Of a stretch of 25,840 nucleotides of DNA, positions 23,766 through 25,840 are shown piece by piece. The DNA lies in the NCBI GenBank assembly GCA_947377425.1, contig CANCFZ010000007.1:1-25840 (forward strand). The letters run 5' to 3'. The notes under the pieces were generated by a model, which saw only the letters and a list, made by a program, of their open reading frames with translations, was not told where the DNA came from and searched no databases. The stretch is from Flavobacteriaceae bacterium (GTDB lineage Bacteria; Bacteroidota; Bacteroidia; Flavobacteriales; Flavobacteriaceae). The position numbers and the translations under genes were made by a program. The first letter of the stretch is position 1. Each line of letters begins with the position of its first letter.

Positions 23766-25013
23766 ATGAAAATGAAATTTAAAATCGCACTGTTATTCTT
23801 TTTAGGATTAACAATTGCAAATGGTCAAACAAAAAAGATTGTTGCAAAAAAACCAGTAACTACAACTATTGCTGCGACTAAACCAACATTTACTGTATCT
23901 AAACCTGCTGCTCCTGCAATAGATACTAAAGAAGGAATTTTTGCAGAAATTGAAACTTCTAAAGGAAAGATTTTAATAAAATTGGAATACCAAAAAACTC
24001 CAGTTACTGTTGCCAACTTTATTTCTTTAGCCGAAGGAACAAACACTCAGGTTACAGAAAAATTTAAGGGAAAACATTTCTTTGATGGATTAAAATTTCA
24101 TAGAGTTATAAAAGACTTTATGATTCAAGGTGGTGATCCAGATGGCAATGGTTCAGGTGGTCCTGGTTATGCTTTTAAAGATGAATTTACTGATGCTAAA
24201 TTTGATAGAGCTGGAATATTAGCAATGGCTAATTCTGGTCCGAAAACTAATGGTTCTCAATTCTTTATTACGCATAAAGATACGCCATGGTTAAACGGAA
24301 AACATACTATTTTTGGATATGTGGTAACTGGTCAAGATGTTGTAAATGCAATTGCACAAGACGATGTAATGACTAAAGTAACTATTACTAGAAAAGGAGC
24401 TGAAGCTAAGAAATTTGATGCTTCTGGAGTATGTGGCGGTTATTTTGCTGGTAAAGTAGATGAAGACAAAAAACAAGCAGAGCTTGATGCTGAGGCAAGA
24501 AAAAAACAAGTAGAACTTGATGCTGCTAAAAAATTAGAATATACTTCAAAATATGGAGCCGTTATGGTTGCAAAAGCAACTGCTTTAAATGCTCTTAAAC
24601 AAACAGCAACTAAAACAGCAAGTGGTTTGCAATATCTTATCACTAAAAAAGGTACCGGTGTAAAACCAGTTGATGGAACAACAGTTTACATTAACTACGC
24701 TGGATATCTTGAAGACGGAAGTTTGTTTGATAGTTGTATTGAAGATGTTACTAAAGAATGTGGCAAATTTGATCCAAATAGAGCTGCGCAAAATGGTTAC
24801 CAACCTATGCAAGCAAAAGCGGGTCAATATCAATTCATTCCAGGATTTGTTGAGGGTTTGAATGCTATGTCTATTGGTGATAAAGCAACACTATTCATTC
24901 CTACTAACTTAGGTTATGGTGAAAAAGGTGCTGGTGGCGTAATTCCACCTAACGCTAACATCATTTTTGAAGTTGAATTGTTAGAAGGTATTCCACCACC
25001 AACTGCAAAATAA
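23766..25013 (+). CDS. Cyclophilin-FKBP fusion peptidyl-prolyl isomerase, second copy
   Basis: A 415-residue paralogue of the preceding gene. It has a signal peptide ending in IANGQ with no lipobox Cys, so it should be soluble in the periplasm or secreted, unlike its lipidated neighbour. A Lys/Thr/Ala/Pro-rich stretch (about 22-55) follows. The cyclophilin domain (about 58-220) has FHRVIKDFMIQGGDP, GSQFFITHKD and LNGKHTIFGYV. An Ala/Lys/Glu-rich coiled-coil-like linker (about 235-270) follows. The FKBP domain (about 285-410) has YINYAGYLEDG, LFDSC, FIPGFVEGLNAM and GYGEKGAGGVIPPNANI. It begins 28 nt after the first copy, a tandem duplication. A strong terminator closes the run at 25031. Confidence 0.93.
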   Translation: MKMKFKIALLFFLGLTIANGQTKKIVAKKPVTTTIAATKPTFTVSKPAAPAIDTKEGIFAEIETSKGKILIKLEYQKTPVTVANFISLAEGTNTQVTEKFKGKHFFDGLKFHRVIKDFMIQGGDPDGNGSGGPGYAFKDEFTDAKFDRAGILAMANSGPKTNGSQFFITHKDTPWLNGKHTIFGYVVTGQDVVNAIAQDDVMTKVTITRKGAEAKKFDASGVCGGYFAGKVDEDKKQAELDAEARKKQVELDAAKKLEYTSKYGAVMVAKATALNALKQTATKTASGLQYLITKKGTGVKPVDGTTVYINYAGYLEDGSLFDSCIEDVTKECGKFDPNRAAQNGYQPMQAKAGQYQFIPGFVEGLNAMSIGDKATLFIPTNLGYGEKGAGGVIPPNANIIFEVELLEGIPPPTAK

Positions 25014-25030
25014 TATTTTTTTTATAACAC

Positions 25031-25065
25031 AAAAGGCACAAAAGTTTTTCTTCTGTGCCTTTTTT
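25031..25065 (+). terminator. Rho-independent terminator after the prolyl isomerase run
   Basis: AAAAGGCACA (25031-25040) pairs with TGTGCCTTTT (25054-25063), a 10-bp stem followed by a T run, 17 nt after the stop codon. It ends the gldI-containing transcript. Confidence 0.85.
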
Positions 25066-25135
25066 GTTTCTTTATGATTATCAATCTAATTGGATGCACT
25101 AATTTTTGTAATTAATTTTACTAAATGAATGCTAC

Positions 25136-25564
25136 TTATTTCTTAAACTTCCATTCAAATTCGTCTTTTTCATTGATGATGGCACCAATTTCTGCACGAA
25201 TGACTACATCAAATTCTGATTGCAAGATTAACCAATTGCTTTCGTTAAAATGATTTTCGGTAGCATCAAAATCTTCTTGTTCCCATGTTTTGAATGGTAG
25301 TTCTTGTTTTAATTCTGTTACATTTCTTCCAATTATCTTTTTATCCAACAAAGTCACTTCTGGATTAGAGGTAATGATATAACCCAAACGAAAATCTTCG
25401 TCTTCATAGAACGTCAAACGCAGTTTAGCTTGATTGTATAAAAAAATGATATTGCTTTCATCGTCTTCAAACTGTTTGTTTGGAGTTCCGTATAAATCAA
25501 TAGCGTCTTTTTGCTTCATTCCGAAAAGTAATTGATCGATTCCGTTTTTTGGGTTTAGTTTCAT
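25136..25564 (-). CDS. Hypothetical protein
   Basis: A 142-residue protein that I do not recognise. There is no signal peptide or membrane segment, so it is probably cytoplasmic. The N-terminus (KNGIDQLLFGMKQKDAIDLYGTPNKQF) has the look of a short helix-loop start seen in small Bacteroidota proteins. The body alternates strand-like stretches and acidic segments (FYEDEDFRLGYIIT, WEQEDFDATENHF). It may be a small binding or immunity-like protein, but this is speculation. It is convergent with the isomerase run and divergent from the WG-repeat lipoprotein. Confidence 0.7.
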   Translation of the reverse strand: MKLNPKNGIDQLLFGMKQKDAIDLYGTPNKQFEDDESNIIFLYNQAKLRLTFYEDEDFRLGYIITSNPEVTLLDKKIIGRNVTELKQELPFKTWEQEDFDATENHFNESNWLILQSEFDVVIRAEIGAIINEKDEFEWKFKK

Positions 25565-25696
25565 TTTGACATATTTAATTGCAAAGGTCGCAAAGTTTTT
25601 GAAAGAAGTAAAAGAAGTTTTAGTATTTTTACAAGGAAGTTATAATGATTGTTTTGCAGTTGTTGTAGCGACAATTTATGAGTTACCAGCAATTTT

Positions 25697-25840
25697 ATGA
25701 AAACTACAATTTACATATTAACCATTTTAATTTGTGTAAGCTGTTCAACTAAGAATAAATTAGTTGCACCAGCTAAGTTTAATGGAAAATATGGATTTAT
25801 AGAAACTAAAGGGAAATGGTATATAAAACCTGTATTTGAT
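25697..25840 (+). CDS. WG-repeat lipoprotein (partial, runs off the window)
   Basis: Only the first 48 codons are in the window, with no stop. The N-terminus MKTTIYILTILICVSCS is a signal peptide with lipobox VSC (Cys16). The next residues, KYGFIETKGKWYIKPVFD, match a WG repeat, the F/Y-G-F-I...G-K-W-x-I-x-P-x-F pattern found in many Bacteroidota surface lipoproteins. More repeats would be expected beyond the window. Function is unknown. Confidence 0.8.
   Translation, partial: MKTTIYILTILICVSCSTKNKLVAPAKFNGKYGFIETKGKWYIKPVFD

Overview
The window looks like chromosomal DNA of a Flavobacterium-type member of the Bacteroidota. The sequence is AT-rich. Start codons lack Shine-Dalgarno sequences, and several genes are preceded by the Bacteroidota -7 promoter box TAnnTTTG. 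Marker genes agree: a gliding-motility lipoprotein (GldI), a subtilase with a type IX secretion C-terminal domain, a PafA-type alkaline phosphatase, and cyclophilin-FKBP fusion proteins.

Layout. 1-3570 (minus): partial pafA, overlapped by a nitronate monooxygenase-like flavoprotein gene, then a beta-barrel outer-membrane protein and a small membrane protein. 3680-4654 (plus): an HTH regulator whose stop codon abuts that of the convergent subtilase. 4655-8290 (minus): subtilase, mnmA and a MORN-repeat protein. 8463-9428 (plus): a FAS1 lipoprotein. 9576-17541 (minus): housekeeping genes yidC, pyrG, a DUF3820 protein, an OsmC-like protein, a LysM/receptor-fold lipoprotein-like protein and guaA.

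17801-19531 is the unusual region, a reduced type II-C-like CRISPR locus. It has cas1 and cas2 (overlapping), then an array of six identical 36-bp repeats with five 29-30 nt spacers. Directly against the last repeat lies a three-hairpin RNA tail ending in a UUCG-capped terminator. That tail has the features of a tracrRNA. The last repeat would then be the tracrRNA anti-repeat on the plus strand, and crRNAs would come from the minus strand. There is no cas9 beside cas1 or anywhere in the window; upstream of cas1 lies only a short intergenic stretch and then the intact guaA. The locus is therefore an adaptation module plus both guide RNAs without its effector, which is either lost or encoded elsewhere.

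19817-25013 (plus): a hypothetical protein, crcB, a DHH phosphoesterase (NrnA-like), gldI and two tandem cyclophilin-FKBP fusions. From the DHH gene onward these are closely spaced, and three consecutive genes encode exported prolyl isomerases, ending at a strong terminator. 25136-25564 (minus) is a hypothetical protein, and 25697 to the window end (plus) is the start of a WG-repeat lipoprotein. No tRNA, rRNA, insertion sequence or prophage gene was recognised. Promoter and RNA-structure calls were made by eye.
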